The notes: generated by a model not told the origin, from the letters alone. A DNA stretch of 64,000 nucleotides from Pardosa pseudoannulata (GCA_032207245.1 CM063504.1:23999491-24063490); one strand, 5' to 3'; positions 16,501 to 31,500 are shown, numbered from the stretch's first letter. A program made the numbers and translations.

Positions 16501-19500
16501 ACCACTACAAAGCTGCAGAAATTAATTGGCCATTTCATTATGGGAACACTATGTAGGAATCAAACATTACTCTCCATGATTACACAAATAAAGTGGGTCC
16601 TCATAATTTAATAAGTATCGATCAAGCAGAAGACCTCCAGGCTTATCCTTCCACCCTAAACATATCATTTGAAAACTTGAAGAACGTTGTGACCACTAAC
16701 CTATTTTACATGTCTGAGGCACCATTAATGAACACTGTGAATCTTTGGCCAACTGAGCTACTGGGACTCACTATGGGAATGGAAGAAAATCGATTCTGCT
16801 TTTTTCCACTAGTACTATGACTAATTGTAATTAATGTGGTTTTTCAGAGATAAGCAAAGTAGAACTAGATTAATTCAAATTTTAAATGTAAAGCTTCTAA
16901 ACAAATACAAAAACCTTACTTCAAGAAGTTTGCATGGCAAAATTACCATGTGGTGAATTAACCTGGGAAAATATTGACCAACATTGCTAAATATCAAAGA
17001 TTGGTATCCTTGGAGGTCATTTGATGTAGGCTGATATTATAATTTTGATATTGCTTTAGACCTTGCTTTGATGAAGTTATTTTCAAGGCATATTATTTAT
17101 ATTATATTACTAACACATTTTTTGTTTAAAATAATTATTCATTAAACTTAACCTGTAACTTTAAATATCTTTACTTAGGTGAAAGGTTTCTTACTGCATT
17201 AAACTGTCATGGTTCTGTAAAGTTTATGAAAAAATTTAGCTTTACTCCCAGATGCTCTTTTTCTTATCGTGCAGGTAAACTTTTTCCTGTATGTATAAAC
17301 CAATGTATGAATCATAATAATGAAAAAAACTTATTAATTTGTACTCAAATGTTTTGTTTCATAATTTATTCATTGTGTTAGTTCTATCTAAAATTTTAAG
17401 TAAATTTTAAACTTTAGAATTATTAAAATTTAGTTTTATAGTATAAAATAAAGCAGTAAAATACTATAGGTTCTTAATTTGGTTTAATAGTTTATTTTAT
17501 ATGTCATGCAATGATACATTACTGTAATTTATATTTAGAGGTGTTATAAGGCAGTTTTAAGAAGATTAGGACCATTTATTTATTATTTGAGTTATTGTGT
17601 GAGTTTTTAGTTTATTTCTTTTCAGTTGCATTTTTATACCTCTTCTGCTTTTACAATTTAAATAATATAATTTTGATTTTTAACCAATACTGTAACTTTG
17701 CTTCTTTTATCAATTTCCATGTATAAATTGTTTATTTAAAGTAAACTGCTTATTAAAATACTTAACTTGTAATGATCTAGATTTTACAGATCCTGTTTGG
17801 CTTTCTAATAATAAATCAGTTTTACACAAATTTTGGCTGTTTATTATTTTATGAATTCTTCTTTGGGTTATTTTACTACTTTATTCCTTTATAATTATAG
17901 TTTTAGATAATTAACTTATAAAAGTAACATCAATTTGGTTTAGAATTTTCTTGGTATGCTAGTTATACCTAAAATTATGTTTGTTTTAAAAACTTATAAA
18001 ATTTATTTATAAAATATAGTTTTGTTTACTCTTTTATCTTCATAAATAGCATATATATTAATTTCTTTTTTAATGTGCTTAAGTAAATGATGTGCTTTAA
18101 ACATATAATTTGTAATGATCTAGTTTTTATGTTCTACAGATCCTGATGGCTTTTTATTAATTCTTATTGTGACATCTAATCAAACTCTTTTGATATACCA
18201 TGAAACTCAGTTAAAATGGGCTGCACAATTAATGTTCTCTCCTATATGCATATCAAGAGCTTTTTTCACGTAAGAAGGTTTTGATTAGTTTTTTGCAAAC
18301 ATTTTTAAAATAACTATATAATTAACTCAATACCTGTTTTATTTTTTGTTTTAAAAATATATAATGATATTTGATTAAATAATTTCTTTAAACATTTTCA
18401 AAGATTTCTTATATTAAGAAAAGATAATTTATACATTTTAACACTATATTAACACTGTCGTTTAATTATAAAGTTTAACGTTTTTTATGTAAAATTAATA
18501 AAGTCTAAATTTAAAAGAGAATATCAGTTTTTGATAAATAATTTTTCTCTTAAAGATTTTTTTTTATTGTTTAACAAAATTACTAAGTTCTTCAGATTTT
18601 AATAGTTTTATAATTAATTAATAGGAGATTTTTTTAGTATCTATTAAAGTTACAAATATAATTTTTATATTTTTTTGTGATTTTGTCTAACATTTAAAAG
18701 ATTTTTTAAAAAAGAATTATTGAAATTTAAGCATTTTTAAACATTTAGTGCCTAATGTATCTTACATAATATATATTTCATTTGCTTTGATTTTATATTC
18801 AGGCAATGGTTGCTCATGTCATACCCCTGAAGAAAAATTGTGAATTAGCCAGAAATCCGACAAGAAATAAAAGAGATTTTATCATCAAAACTTTAGTAAA
18901 AATCTTTCTTATTTATTGTAAGATAAGTCCAAAAGTGTATCATATTTGATGAAAATGGTAAAAATGAAAAATTAAATATAAAGGTACAACTATGTGAACT
19001 AACATTAGTACTACATGTTGGTTAAATCCATAATTTAAATTTGTAATATTGAAATAATGAGTCAAGGAATTATTTTAGCCTTATATCTTTTTAATAACTA
19101 TATAGAGAATATTAAAAAAAATATGCACCAACAAATCATCTACTTACCTTGAAAGGTAATAATATGTTTAAAGAGAAAGCAGCAAAAGTTTATTTTTTTA
19201 AAAGTGTTAATAAAAAGCAAACTTTGTAAAAACCTAAGGCTTTTTTTTCTTTTTCTTTTCAAACCCAACGCACATTGTTTTTTTTTTATGAAGAACCTAA
19301 TTTTCCCTGGCGTAAATTGGTGTTTTTCAAACTATACTATACATGTATTTTTTTATATTTCATAATTTATACATGATAATCCATTATGTTATACTATATT
19401 ATTTATATATTATGTATATTATTCAGAAAAATATTTCTGTATGCAGTTGAATTGTAATGCTAGTTTTCAAATTATAAATTGTATAAATTATATAAATTTA

Positions 19501-22500
19501 AATTAAATTCCAGTGTTTCTCATTAATTACTTTTTAAAATAAAATAAAATAAAAATTATTTATTTGCTTCGCCTACAAAATTCGGTTTCAAAATCAAATA
19601 AACAGTAGAATGTTAAATTATATGAAAAAGAAGAAGGTAAAAGATACATATATATCCCATAATATAAAAAGATAGTTTTTGTAGTCTTTTTTTTAATATA
19701 AAAAATAACTGGCTGAAAACAACATGACTGACTCTGTCACCAGAGGAGTTGTTTGGGAGCATTTGGTAAAGTATTAGAAGTTGTATACAATTTTGGTAGT
19801 GGTATAATGTGAGCAACTTTCTCTTATATCTGCTTTTGTACTTTTTTTAATCAGTATTTTAAGTTCAAAGTATTCATTTACATTTTAGTTTTGTTTAAGG
19901 ATTGTTTTAAAAAGAAATGTTTTCTTATTTTAGTGATGTAAAGGGCATATTAACATTACTGTCTGAGAATGGTGCATTAGCCTGTTGCTATCTAGGGACA
20001 GAACCTTCTCTTTTTGTATCACCTGTATCGGAACCCAAAGAAATTGATTTTAAAGAAGCTGAAGAAGAAATGAATAAATTGAAAAAAATTATTAAATCAT
20101 CCAATCAAAGTAGGTTTGGGATATTCTTTTGTGTATTAGTTTTTGATGAAACAAATTATATTTTCTAAGAGAATAGATGTAACTGCGTATAAGATTTAGA
20201 AGCACAGCTATAGACTAGGTTTTTAATGCTTGATAGCTGCTTTAAATTTAATTTATATGTATCAATTTGTTTATAATATTTTAAAAAAGGAAACACTTTT
20301 CAAAATCTAATGAAAAATGAATCCAATCTTGACTTTTTCATGATTATTAACCCTTTAACTGTCAAGTTATTTTGATGATTTGGCACATAAATTGTCATTT
20401 TTTTAGGAAAAATCAAATTTTTAGTACAAAATAAAATATGCTCAGTAGTTAAAGATTGATATCTTGAATTACATGCATGCAAATTTTGAGGTTTTATAGC
20501 CACTGCATATTTGTTTGAGGTGGCTGCCACTCAGTGTGGTAATGGTAAAGTTCACTTCTAGTGGAGCATTATTTTCTAAAAATTATAAAAAATAATTTAA
20601 TTTCTAAAAAAAAAAATAAATAAAAGTAAATAAAAATGAATACCCATTTGTAGTTCAGTAATTCAGTTTTGTGTTGTATAACTGGAAATACATTTCCCAG
20701 CACAAACCAACTCCACAATCAGTACACCATAATTGTGTTTCCTTCCTTATCTTTTTCCCATTTAACTCCCAATTAACTTTCTCCACGATAGACTCAGGTT
20801 TGACAAAGAGATGAAGCTAAAATAAATTTCTCCCGATATATCATCAAGTATAACAATATGATGCACTAAAAAAAAATTACCCTGAGTAATACTCAGGCAT
20901 GAGATTTTGAAACACCAGTGCTGTGCCCAGGATTATCTTGGCCATAACAGTTAAAAGGTTAAATAGTGAAAAAGTAAAAGGTGAAATTTAGTAATACATT
21001 TCTGAAAAATTTTTTTTTTAGTTTTTAGATTTTTTTTAAAGTAGCAATTTGTATTATAACTACTGTCCTAGCATGTATGTTACTGCATAATTATTTTTTT
21101 AACCTACCAAAAGTTTATTAAAAATATGATTAAATAATATCTAATGCTTCAAATTAGGGGTCAACAAATCACATAATGATATGTTTCTAAAGATGCAAAC
21201 AAGATTTTTCTTTATTTCTATTTATTTATTTATTTATTCAGTTATTCAATTATTTGTTTATTTTATGATCATTCAAAAGAAAGTGATAGAAATAGAAAGA
21301 ACAGCAATTAGTTCTTAGTTTGATATCAGTATTGCCATCACTGTGAAAGTTTGACATCAGTTAAAGTAGTGTTTGATATCAGTTTTGCCTGTCACACAGC
21401 TGTTTAGAGCTATTTATAGTAATTTTTTAATTTATAATAATTTCATGGCTTTACAATAATTTCATGATGCTTAATCTTCCATGATTCATTAGAACTTCTT
21501 AATCTTTGTTAGAACTCCTAGTGTTTTTTAGTTTTTCATTTGGTTCTGTTGTAACGATATCAAACTCTTCATTGTACCCATTTCTCTTAAGTTAATTGCA
21601 TATTTTCTAATAAAATAAGCTTTAAAGGCTTTGTAATGCATAAAAAAATGTTTACAAGTATGTTTGTTTTTAAATTTTGCTTTTCAAACTGTTTTTTTTT
21701 CAAATATTTTCCATTGTTTTACTTGAATTATGATTAGTTATAATGTAGTCTGTTTTATCTAAGATACCATTCAATTTTAGGCTTACTTGGCACTCAGAAA
21801 CTGGGCAATGAAATTTCTCTTTCAGTCAGTGTTTCTCATCATTTGAATCCTCTTGATGTAAGTATGCCAACTTACATTTTTAAGCATTCATCTTTTATAT
21901 CTTCTCTAACAATACACATCTTCCATTGAACATCCTATCAATTTCCACAACGTGTAATAACAATCATATGACATCCTAATGTTCAGGTACTCTAATGGTA
22001 TAGATTTATAGAATTAAGTTAATCTGAAGTAAAAATTTGAATTGGGTAGTATATAGATTTTTTTTGTGGTAATTAATGGGTAATTTATTTACTAAACACT
22101 TTAAATCTTTTATAAGATTTTTAATATTGCCTTAGGTATTACAATTTTGATAAAAAGTTGAAGGAAGCATAGTGAACAAAAGGATTTTGTTTAAAAAAGA
22201 AATTAAAAAATTGAATTACATCAAATGAAAAATTAAATTTCTTTTCTGAGTTATATAGTTTCTACTATAAGTTTTTATTAAATAATCATTCATGACTAAT
22301 TTGGTGTTTTACAGTTTAGTTGTGACAAATTAAGCAGGACTTTTGATGTGCCCAGTTTGTTATAGAAACATACCCATAAAATGAGTTATAAAATTACTAA
22401 GTATACCATTCAAGGATATAATAACTGTTCATGCTTTAATTTTTATCATTTTTTTATGTTATGTCTAAGACTACATAAATAATTCAAAAATGCTGAAAAT

Positions 22501-25500
22501 ACAGAGTACTGCATAATTTCCTATTGTCTGTGTAGATTTAAATCTTCTCCAAATGGTAAATTTTTATATTTGAATTTATTGTCTGATTCAGAAGATTCAA
22601 AAATACTTCACAAAAATGTAATATCCAGTGCATATATTTATTTATTCAGGTGACACATAGAGATTAGAATATTTGCAGCATATATTTAATAGAACATTCA
22701 TACTTAATCATAAAAAGTAATTAAAAGTATTCATCATAAGCATATTTGTGACTCAGACAAAACCCTCATGCCTGGTTTTCACATGCATGCTATTTTCTCT
22801 TGAACTCTGTGCCAAAAAGAAAAAACAATATAAGCAGTGTCTGCTCTACTCATAAAAGGTACCAGGCACTACCAATCTGTCTAATGCCTAACTTTCCTAA
22901 CTGGATACCTAACTAACACAATTTTATTCCGTCTGCATTCTCCTTAATTCTAAGAGTTCTTTAACAGCATGTAATTCTACACATCGCTCTTTTTCATAAT
23001 TCCTCTTCTTCTTTGTGATGAGAACAGGCCAATTCTTCAACCCCAGTGTTTTGCACAGACCAAATGACCAACCTGGCTATTGATGACAATCTAGGGTTGA
23101 TATTTCAGCAAAAAGACTGAATATACATATTGTTTGCAAAGGAATTTTTTGGTTTCAATGTAATCATATTCTGTAATTTAGAAGTAGTACCATAAATATT
23201 TCTAGGAGCAACATAAAAAGCTAAGAAAATTTTCTTGGGGTTACCTAATGCATTTAGTAGCACAATTCATTAGTACTTTAATAAATTATCTTCCTTTGCA
23301 TACTTTATTTGGTTCTGAAAGCCAAAAAGAAAGGATATATACCACTGAAATATATTATATTTCTAAGTGTATATTATTTAATTCTATCTATCTCTGTATT
23401 ATCTTTCAAAAACTCCTCTGTTTTTCTTAAACTATAGATTTAATATTTATTTTGTGTGTTTTCTATAGCTTTATTTATTTTACTAAAAATATGATTTTAA
23501 AGTTTTTTTTTCTTTGTACTAGATGAGTGACATTGATGAATCTGAAAATAGAACCTTGGGACCAGTTCCATCAGTATCTGTTAAGGTACTGTTAAACATT
23601 ATTTTATATTTGTTTGTATAGCTAGGAATTTTCATATGTTTTTAAATTAAGTTTATGTTTCTTTAATTTGATGTAAATTTTCTATTTTTTAAATGAATTT
23701 AAAAAAATATTAAATTTGAAATGTATGATGATTACTATAAAAGGCTTTATGTTTTCCAATGAAATACTGATTATTAAGAAATGGATTATTTTTTATCCAC
23801 TTCTAATTATTTTGTATTGAAATTCAATTTTGATACTTTACAGTGTATGTTATATTTTGTTTATATTTATTGATATGTACATGTTTTAATAAATATTTCT
23901 TTAAAACCAGAAGTCCTGTTAACATAAATTTTTGACAAATATATTTTCAATAAGTCACATGTATGGAGTGTAGCACTATCTGAGTCTATGTGTATAGTTT
24001 AAACAGGAGCATATTTAATTGGATAAAAACAAGCTTTATTTAGTTAGCCCTCCCCTCTTGATTTTTTAATTAATGTTTCTAAACTTTTAATATCTGTGTA
24101 TCCTTTCTGTAATCTTTGTACCACTGAGTACCTCTCATAAGAAAAGGAAGGTTTGCATGCTTTAATAACAATCTAAATATGTTCATTTTTTCCTTTTTAA
24201 TAAATAAATAAAATAATAATAAACAAAATATAAAGTACATCTGTCTATCCAAGTAGCACAAATATATTAGTCAATGATGTAGAAAATTTTTCAGTATTTT
24301 GAAGGTTTTTGAATGTCAGACATCAAATATTGGACATCTGCCAATATTGACAAACATAATGACAACATTATTAACAATACACACTTTTTATTGCTTTTTT
24401 TTTTTAAATTTTGCTATCTGTGTCATACAAAATCATAAAAATTATAGTACTTTAATAATATTCAGCAATATCTATCAATATACATAAATAAATATTTTCT
24501 GATATCAAAGGATATCTGACAGCATTTTTCTCCACTCTGTACGAGGCAACACAAGTAGTACTATGATTAATTGTAATTATTACTATTCTTCAGAAAGCTC
24601 TAAGAGAAGCAAAGTTGAATTGGGCTGTCATACATTTTTATTCTGAGGGAAAATGTCAGTTAATACAAATTTTAAACATAAAGCTTTTAAACAAATAGAA
24701 AAAGTCTTACTTCATTCAACATGAAGGGAATAAATTATTTCGTATGGCAAAATTACAACATGGGTAACATTGCTTAATATCAAAAATTAATATTCAGGGA
24801 TATCAGAGAAGTATTGACCAACATTGCCAAAGATAAAAAAAAATTATTATTAGGGATATCATTTGGGTTGGGTCCATTTGATGTAGGCCAATATTATAAT
24901 TTTGATATTGGCTGATGTTTTTGTGGTACTTGGATAATATTATAAAGTGGTAAAATTTGTTTGTTTTAGGAGTTTGCCTCTCAGGAACTACTGAACTGAT
25001 TTTAAAAATACTTTAACTAATAGAAAGCTACACTATCCCTGAGTAATTTAAGTTATGATTTATTTAAATAAAAATAAGTTTCCAATTCAAAATCTCAATA
25101 TTTATAAATTAAGTTGGAAGAAAAAGTGTTAGGCTGCTTTATCGGCATGCACTCACCCATATGATTTGATAAATGGGAAAATAATTTACAAATATAGCAA
25201 ATCTCTCATCTCTAATACACTTTGTTGATATTGGGCCTTGGTATTTTTACTTTTATATATGCCTTGGATCTCTTTATATAATTTCAAAAAATGTAGTAAC
25301 TCCTCCTTTAGCTCAGTGAAGGATAAACTGCCAAATTGCCAAATTTTGCAGAATTTTTTACCTGAGGTCTAGTACCAAACATTGATGATGATGTCAATAA
25401 TGGGAGAACAGTCATTTATTGATACAAACTCAAAAATAAAAATGAATTTGTTATTTAGTTAAGCTGTGTTCCTGAATGTCTCAAATAGGGTTGCTCAAGA

Positions 25501-28500
25501 TCAAATCAAATTCAATGTTCTTTACAACTTAATTCTTTATCACACTGGGTATCATTTGGTGCAAATATGGAGATTTAGGTAGCAGACAAACATTTCCTTT
25601 GCATTCTATGAAAATCTAGTATGGTAAAAAAAACACTCCTTAGCTGTTTTGTAATATAAGTTACTGAGACAGTGGTCCTCAGTTTTAATTATAGCTAAAA
25701 TTAAATTAATAATTTAGCTTGAACAGGGGCGTATGAAAGAGGGGGGGTTAGGGGTTTAAACATCCCCTTGAGGTCAGACAAAATGGTAAAAATAAAAATT
25801 TTAGTAGATATTATGCAGGCTATTATTTTTCAGGATTATGAACCCCCCTTGAAAAAATTCTGTGTATGCCACTGAGCTTGAGAAATTTATAGATATTATT
25901 TTTTCTCAAAGACATGAAGGAGGAAAAAGAAAAGTTTATATTCCAGTACTAGCTTTAATAGCAAAGCAGATCCCCTTCTTAATGTTGAATTTCTTTAGAG
26001 CCTTACATACATTTATATTTTATTTTATTACAAAATATAATATATATATTATATATTTTTATTGTCATTTCATCCTTGTAACATTTTTTATTTATATAGT
26101 TTGCTATACTTTAGTATATTGTAATATAATTTTTTTTTCCAGATAAATTTGAAATGCCGAACAGTTGTACATGATGTCAGATTGATGATTTTTGTTGAGC
26201 CCCCTTTAAAAGTTTCTCAGAATGTTTTTGTATTTGGCTCAGTAATGGATGGCTCTCAAGCTGTTGTTGCTGTAATGTTAAATTCTCCTTTTATACCTCC
26301 CAGCCTTAAAATTACTGCTCATGCTGCCTATATAAATAGTTATGGTATGGATTACTTAGAAATATTAAAGAATCATATGTTCTTGTTACCAGATTTATTT
26401 GCTCTGTAAAACTTTGAGAAACATTTTCTTTCCTTGACACTGTTTTTTGTAAGGTTTTTAGAATATAATTAGCATTCTAGTTTTTTAATGCTATTTATTA
26501 TGATTTTCAATGAGGAATTTTCACGTTTTCTAATTTTGATTTTAAACGATAGAAGACAAAAAAGTAAGCAGGACAGTAGCTATTTTTCTTTCATTTGGGG
26601 GCCTAATGAGTGATTTCTAATGGGTTTTATAGCGGACTCTTTAACGTCTCTCAAAAACGATACTTTTTCTCCGCCGAGTTTGTGACGTCATCGTTCATGT
26701 AGACACCGAGCGCCTATGCTGTTTACATGTTAAAAAGCGACTTTTAAATTTGTTTTTGTGTAAAGTATCGCATATAATAGAAATTTTTTTGTTATGTCTG
26801 GCATTAAAAAATCATACTCTAAATATTGTATTGTGCCACTCTGTAAAAATACAACAACTAATTGCAATGAGAAGATATTTTTCAGCGTCCCGAAAGACTC
26901 ACATACACGTAAAATCTGGACAACTGGGATGAAAAGGGATGAGAAATTAAACCCCAAATTATCATATAAATCATCTTTATGGGTTTGTGAAGACCATTTC
27001 TCGGTAAGTAAATGCTTACTTTTGTTTAAATATTACTAACTTGGAACAATTAAAGTATATAAAAATACATCTATACCTTTAAAAGGATTGTTGATTAACC
27101 ACTGCTATTTAACTTTTAAAACTGCTAATTTTCGAGTATTATCACAGAGTTCAAGTACAATAAATATTTTATAAAGCATATAAATATCGAAAAACATATA
27201 AATATCTAAAGCATATAATTATCTAATAAATAACTCGGGAGAGGGGAAGGTTATGTATTTTCAAGGTATTAAAAATATTTTCTTCAGAGATGCATACTTT
27301 CTTGTGTATCAAATCACAGTGATACTTTTCGATTAAATTGGTGACTAATTTGAAAAAAAAGTATAATATTTTTAAAATACTTAATAATGATATTACTTTA
27401 AAAATTAAATTTAATTTGAGAAATTTTATACATTTTTTAATTTGACATTAATATTAAAGGCAATAAAATTGTATTGCTATTTAAAAATGTATAAATAATT
27501 AAGTAAAGCCCTTTAAAGATTTTAAGTTTCTTTTCATCATATTTAAAATATCTAAGAATTGGTTTGGTTTTGGAGTGCTACGGTCTACTTTTTGCAACAC
27601 GAAGGCTAATGAGACCGGTCTCACAATAAATACCTCCTCTAATTTTTATTTTAATATTACATCCGTCTGTATTTATAAAAAACGATGCTACTACAAATGT
27701 GTGTGTATATGATATATGTATATTTATTTGACTTGTTTGTGTTTACAAACAAAAGAGCTGTGTTTAGCATGAATAAAGTATTAATACATGTTAAGTAAAA
27801 TTGGAAAAAAGTATAAATGATTTTACATACCTTTGGGTTTTAATTCCTCGTATTTCTGCTCCCATAAAATCCGGGTTTTTTGCCAAGAAAGGAAACATTG
27901 ACATGCTTTCAATTTTTGAGAGGTTGTCTGATTGTGCTTTAGTAAATCCACGTAGAAGAGACATTTATGACAAATTGAGATAACTAAGCTATCTAGATCG
28001 ATAAAATAAACCTTCAGGTTTAAATAAAAATAAATTTTGATAGCTAGAAAATTTTAGGAACTTGCAAAAACAAAATCGGAAAATAGTGCGCGCTTAAAAG
28101 CAATACAAAAATATTGGTCTGCATGAACGATGACATCACAACCAATCACGGAGCGTTTTGATGTCACGTGATTTTCGCTTAACTTTAAAATTAATTTTTT
28201 AAATGATGGACCCAGTTTTTTACATTTTTGAGAACATTTTTGGAATCTACGAGTCTGAAATTATCAGAAAAACACTAAGTTGTTTGAATCCCCCACATGT
28301 GCAAATTCCTCATTAACAATTGTTTTTTTTTAAGCAGTAATGTTGTTTTTTGCTAATTTATCAAGGTTACAATTCAAAACATGTCTAAACAATTAAATTT
28401 TGATATCTAGTTTATAATAATATTTAAATTTATAGAAAAAAAACTTTTTTCAGCTTAGTATTTCTCATATTCTAGAAAATTTTATCCTTATAACATATTT

Positions 28501-31500
28501 TCTAAGAGTGAAAAGCAACATATTTGGCATCTGCTCTGGGCAGCAGAAACTTATACTAAGCCACTGTTATAGAGGTATAAGAATTTTTTTTTTCTGTTAC
28601 TGTTTCCTTTACTAGTCCTTGAAAAATATTTGAAAGTTTGGTGGCAGGAATTGAAGTATGATAATTTTAAATCTATTATTGTTAAAAAATAATTTAAGAA
28701 AAGTGAAAATATTTTATACATGGTATTTTTATATTTTGCACATAGAACTTTCTTGAAATTAAACCGTCATTTCCTTCTGTACATTAAAAATCTATTACCT
28801 ATTTTTAAATACTTATCATAATGCTTATTTTGTAAATTTAACTTACAAAATTCAAAGAGTACTGAAAGGTTTGCAAATGTTACTATGAAAAGTTTTACTA
28901 AAAATAGTTTAGAACAGGATTATTAAAAGTTAAAATATTTTTCAATGTGCTTTTTTTAACACTTATAATAAACTTTTTGATAGACAAAGTTTCTAATTAG
29001 ACCAGGACCTACTAATTAACATTTTCAGAATGACTGTCACATATACTTGTCACTGAGAAGCTAATGTAGATGCCATTTTTCTTTATATTTTCTAATTTTT
29101 GTAAAATTAATTCAAATAAATAATATTTTTTAAAATTATTAAAGAAGCAGATTTAATAATTTAAAAATTATTAAATTATTGTTTTTGACAATAATTACTG
29201 TTTTTATTGTTAACTCTTGTAGTAAAATGGATATATGTGTCCTTTATTTTAGCAATACATATGATACACAATATACCCATTCTAAAAGGGTTACCTTATT
29301 TCAATCATTGGGAAAATGCCACATCCAGGCTTATTCCCTTTTCTTCACTGTACTGGCTTATACTTTGAAATATCATTTGTATTTGTTTTCTAACTTTTGA
29401 TGTTCAATTTTATAATATTTAATTCTTAATCTTTTAATTCTTGATTTTAATTTTAATATTTTAATACATTTGAATCTTTAAATTCTTAATTTTCTTTTTT
29501 GTGCTGTACGTTTTTCAATTATTTTAGTTTCTCTTTTACATTTTAATCTTTAATTTTTAATCAAACTTTGCTGATTATTTTGTTAATTTTGTGTCTTTCT
29601 AAATTTTCTACTTATTTATTTGGTTTTAAATGTTTTTATATTAGATTCAGGCATCTTTCTTTTTTTAACGTTTCATCAAAATTGATTTTTTTTTCCAAAA
29701 TTGTTTTAAAATTGTGTTGTTCTATTAGGTTTTTTGTCATGTTTGGTGCAGTTTGTCCCAAGAAGAATTAGTGCCACTAAATTTTAAACAACCAACCAAC
29801 CAACCTCTAAAAGGGTTAAATCTGCTTCTGGACTGCTACAAACACATCAATGTAGTAGAAACTTTAGATAAACTAATTTTTTTTCTGTTAATATCTGGAT
29901 CAGCCAAGCTGATGAGCTGGAAGCAACTTGATTTTAGGCAAAGGGTTGCAACTTTCATTTTGATCGCTAAGGTGAAAGAATGACTTTGAACTCAATTTAT
30001 TCTTCATAGTTTGGAAGCAAGAACTAATCAGAAGATTGTCTTTGCCTTTCACCTCAAGAAGTATCATTTGAACATGGAGGACATTGCAACCTAAAACTTG
30101 TTTTACATGCTCCAGCTGCCATTACAAAACAGGACAGTCATTAGCTGACTTGAGTAGTCACTTGTGACTTGAGTACTTGACTTGAGTTGTCAAACTCACA
30201 TTTAATTTTTCATTTTCTGTAAAAGTACACTTATATGACAAACAGGCATTTTGCTATTTAACCACCAATACCATAATATTTGAAGAAGTATTATAATAAG
30301 TTACTGACAGTAAATATTTGTACATGCTTTTCGTTATTAAAATATATAATTAGTTAAAATTGGTAACTATTACAAATGTTATTAGACTTCAGTTTTCTTT
30401 TTTTTCTTTAGAAAAAAATAAATTATGAATATTAATGAATACTATACTAAGATTTATAGATTTTTAAGGAACAAAACATATCAAACTGTTTATATTTCAG
30501 GTGCGCCAAGAATTGTCGTTGCAAATTCTTTACTTCCATTCAATCTTGTTGCCAAGATTTGTCCTCCAGCCAAAGATGGAGATGCAAAAGTTACTATTGA
30601 TATCAATAAAAAACCCCTTTTACTATCTGAATTATTTTCAGGTAAAGATAAACATTATAATATTTTAATATTTAGTATTTACTGTATATATTCCACTTAT
30701 GTTTTTTAAATCTGACATTTCAGATTACTTTATTTTAAATCCACTAACACAAACCAATCCTCCAACCTCATTACAATATAGCAACCTATAAAGATAAAAA
30801 ATTAAGGCCATTTTAATAAATTATTAATAAAAATTAAGGATAAAACATCAGTATGTTAAAATACATAAAAAAGGGAAATGTAAAGTGATATGGTATCCTA
30901 AATAAAGCCAAAATATTTTTAGGGGGACTCAAATTATTGTTCTAATTTTCTTATACTTGTATGAAAAATATAAAGTTAGTACATATGTAATGTAATTTCA
31001 AAAAACAACCTTTTTGGGGGGAAAAGGAGGAGAGGATTATCCAAAATAAGCAGAAAAATGGTCTAAAAGCATTAAAGTTAAAAAAAATATATTTTTTTCT
31101 TATTCTTTCAAGTACAGTATTTAAGTTTAAAAAAGAAAAATTTTTTTTTAATGTTTCCAGCAAAAAAATTGACCAATTAAGGAGTTGAAATTATTTACAA
31201 GTTGTTATGATTATATTGGTATACACCATAATTTATAAAAACATTTTAGGTTTTTTTTTTCAGTTTATTAGTCTACTGGAAGGATTTTAACATCCCAAAC
31301 TTCCTACCTTGTGTATTTGACTGATTTTTCCAACAGTTATCATTCAAAACTGGGATAGATATGTGATAAAGCTACCTATACTTAAACTTACTACCTAACC
31401 TTACCTATATGTGATATGTTGCTAAGTAAATCTTTTATTAATATCGGAGAATGTCATCATATCAAAATCTACTTTTAACCATTTTAATAAGGATGAATCA

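Larger units (their letters stand above)
26511..28312. mobile_element. Kolobok-like THAP-bearing DNA transposon (1.8 kb), BBS9 intron 13
   Basis: TGAGGAATTT at the left pairs with AAATTCCTCA at the right. Flanks are TCAA (26507-26510) and TTAA (28313-28316), consistent with a TTAA duplication carrying one substitution. A second inverted pair of 24 bases lies inside (26681-26704 and 28117-28140, TGTGAYGTCATCGTTCATGY). Between the arms are a plus-strand THAP exon and a minus-strand coding exon, and no catalytic domain. THAP plus TTAA points to Kolobok. P elements also carry THAP but make 8-bp duplications, which I do not see. Confidence 0.78.

Noticed and set aside
16360..16820. Two open frames of 83 and 75 codons
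   Set aside because: They fall in SINE B and its flank, in the wrong orientation for any known protein, and match no family.
22740..23110. Possible retrocopy or coding exon on the minus strand of intron 11
   Set aside because: Some codon-like stretches exist, but every frame is interrupted and no domain can be named.
25671..25700. CAGTGGTCCTCAG as the end of another hAT element
   Set aside because: No matching opposite end or target duplication was found nearby.
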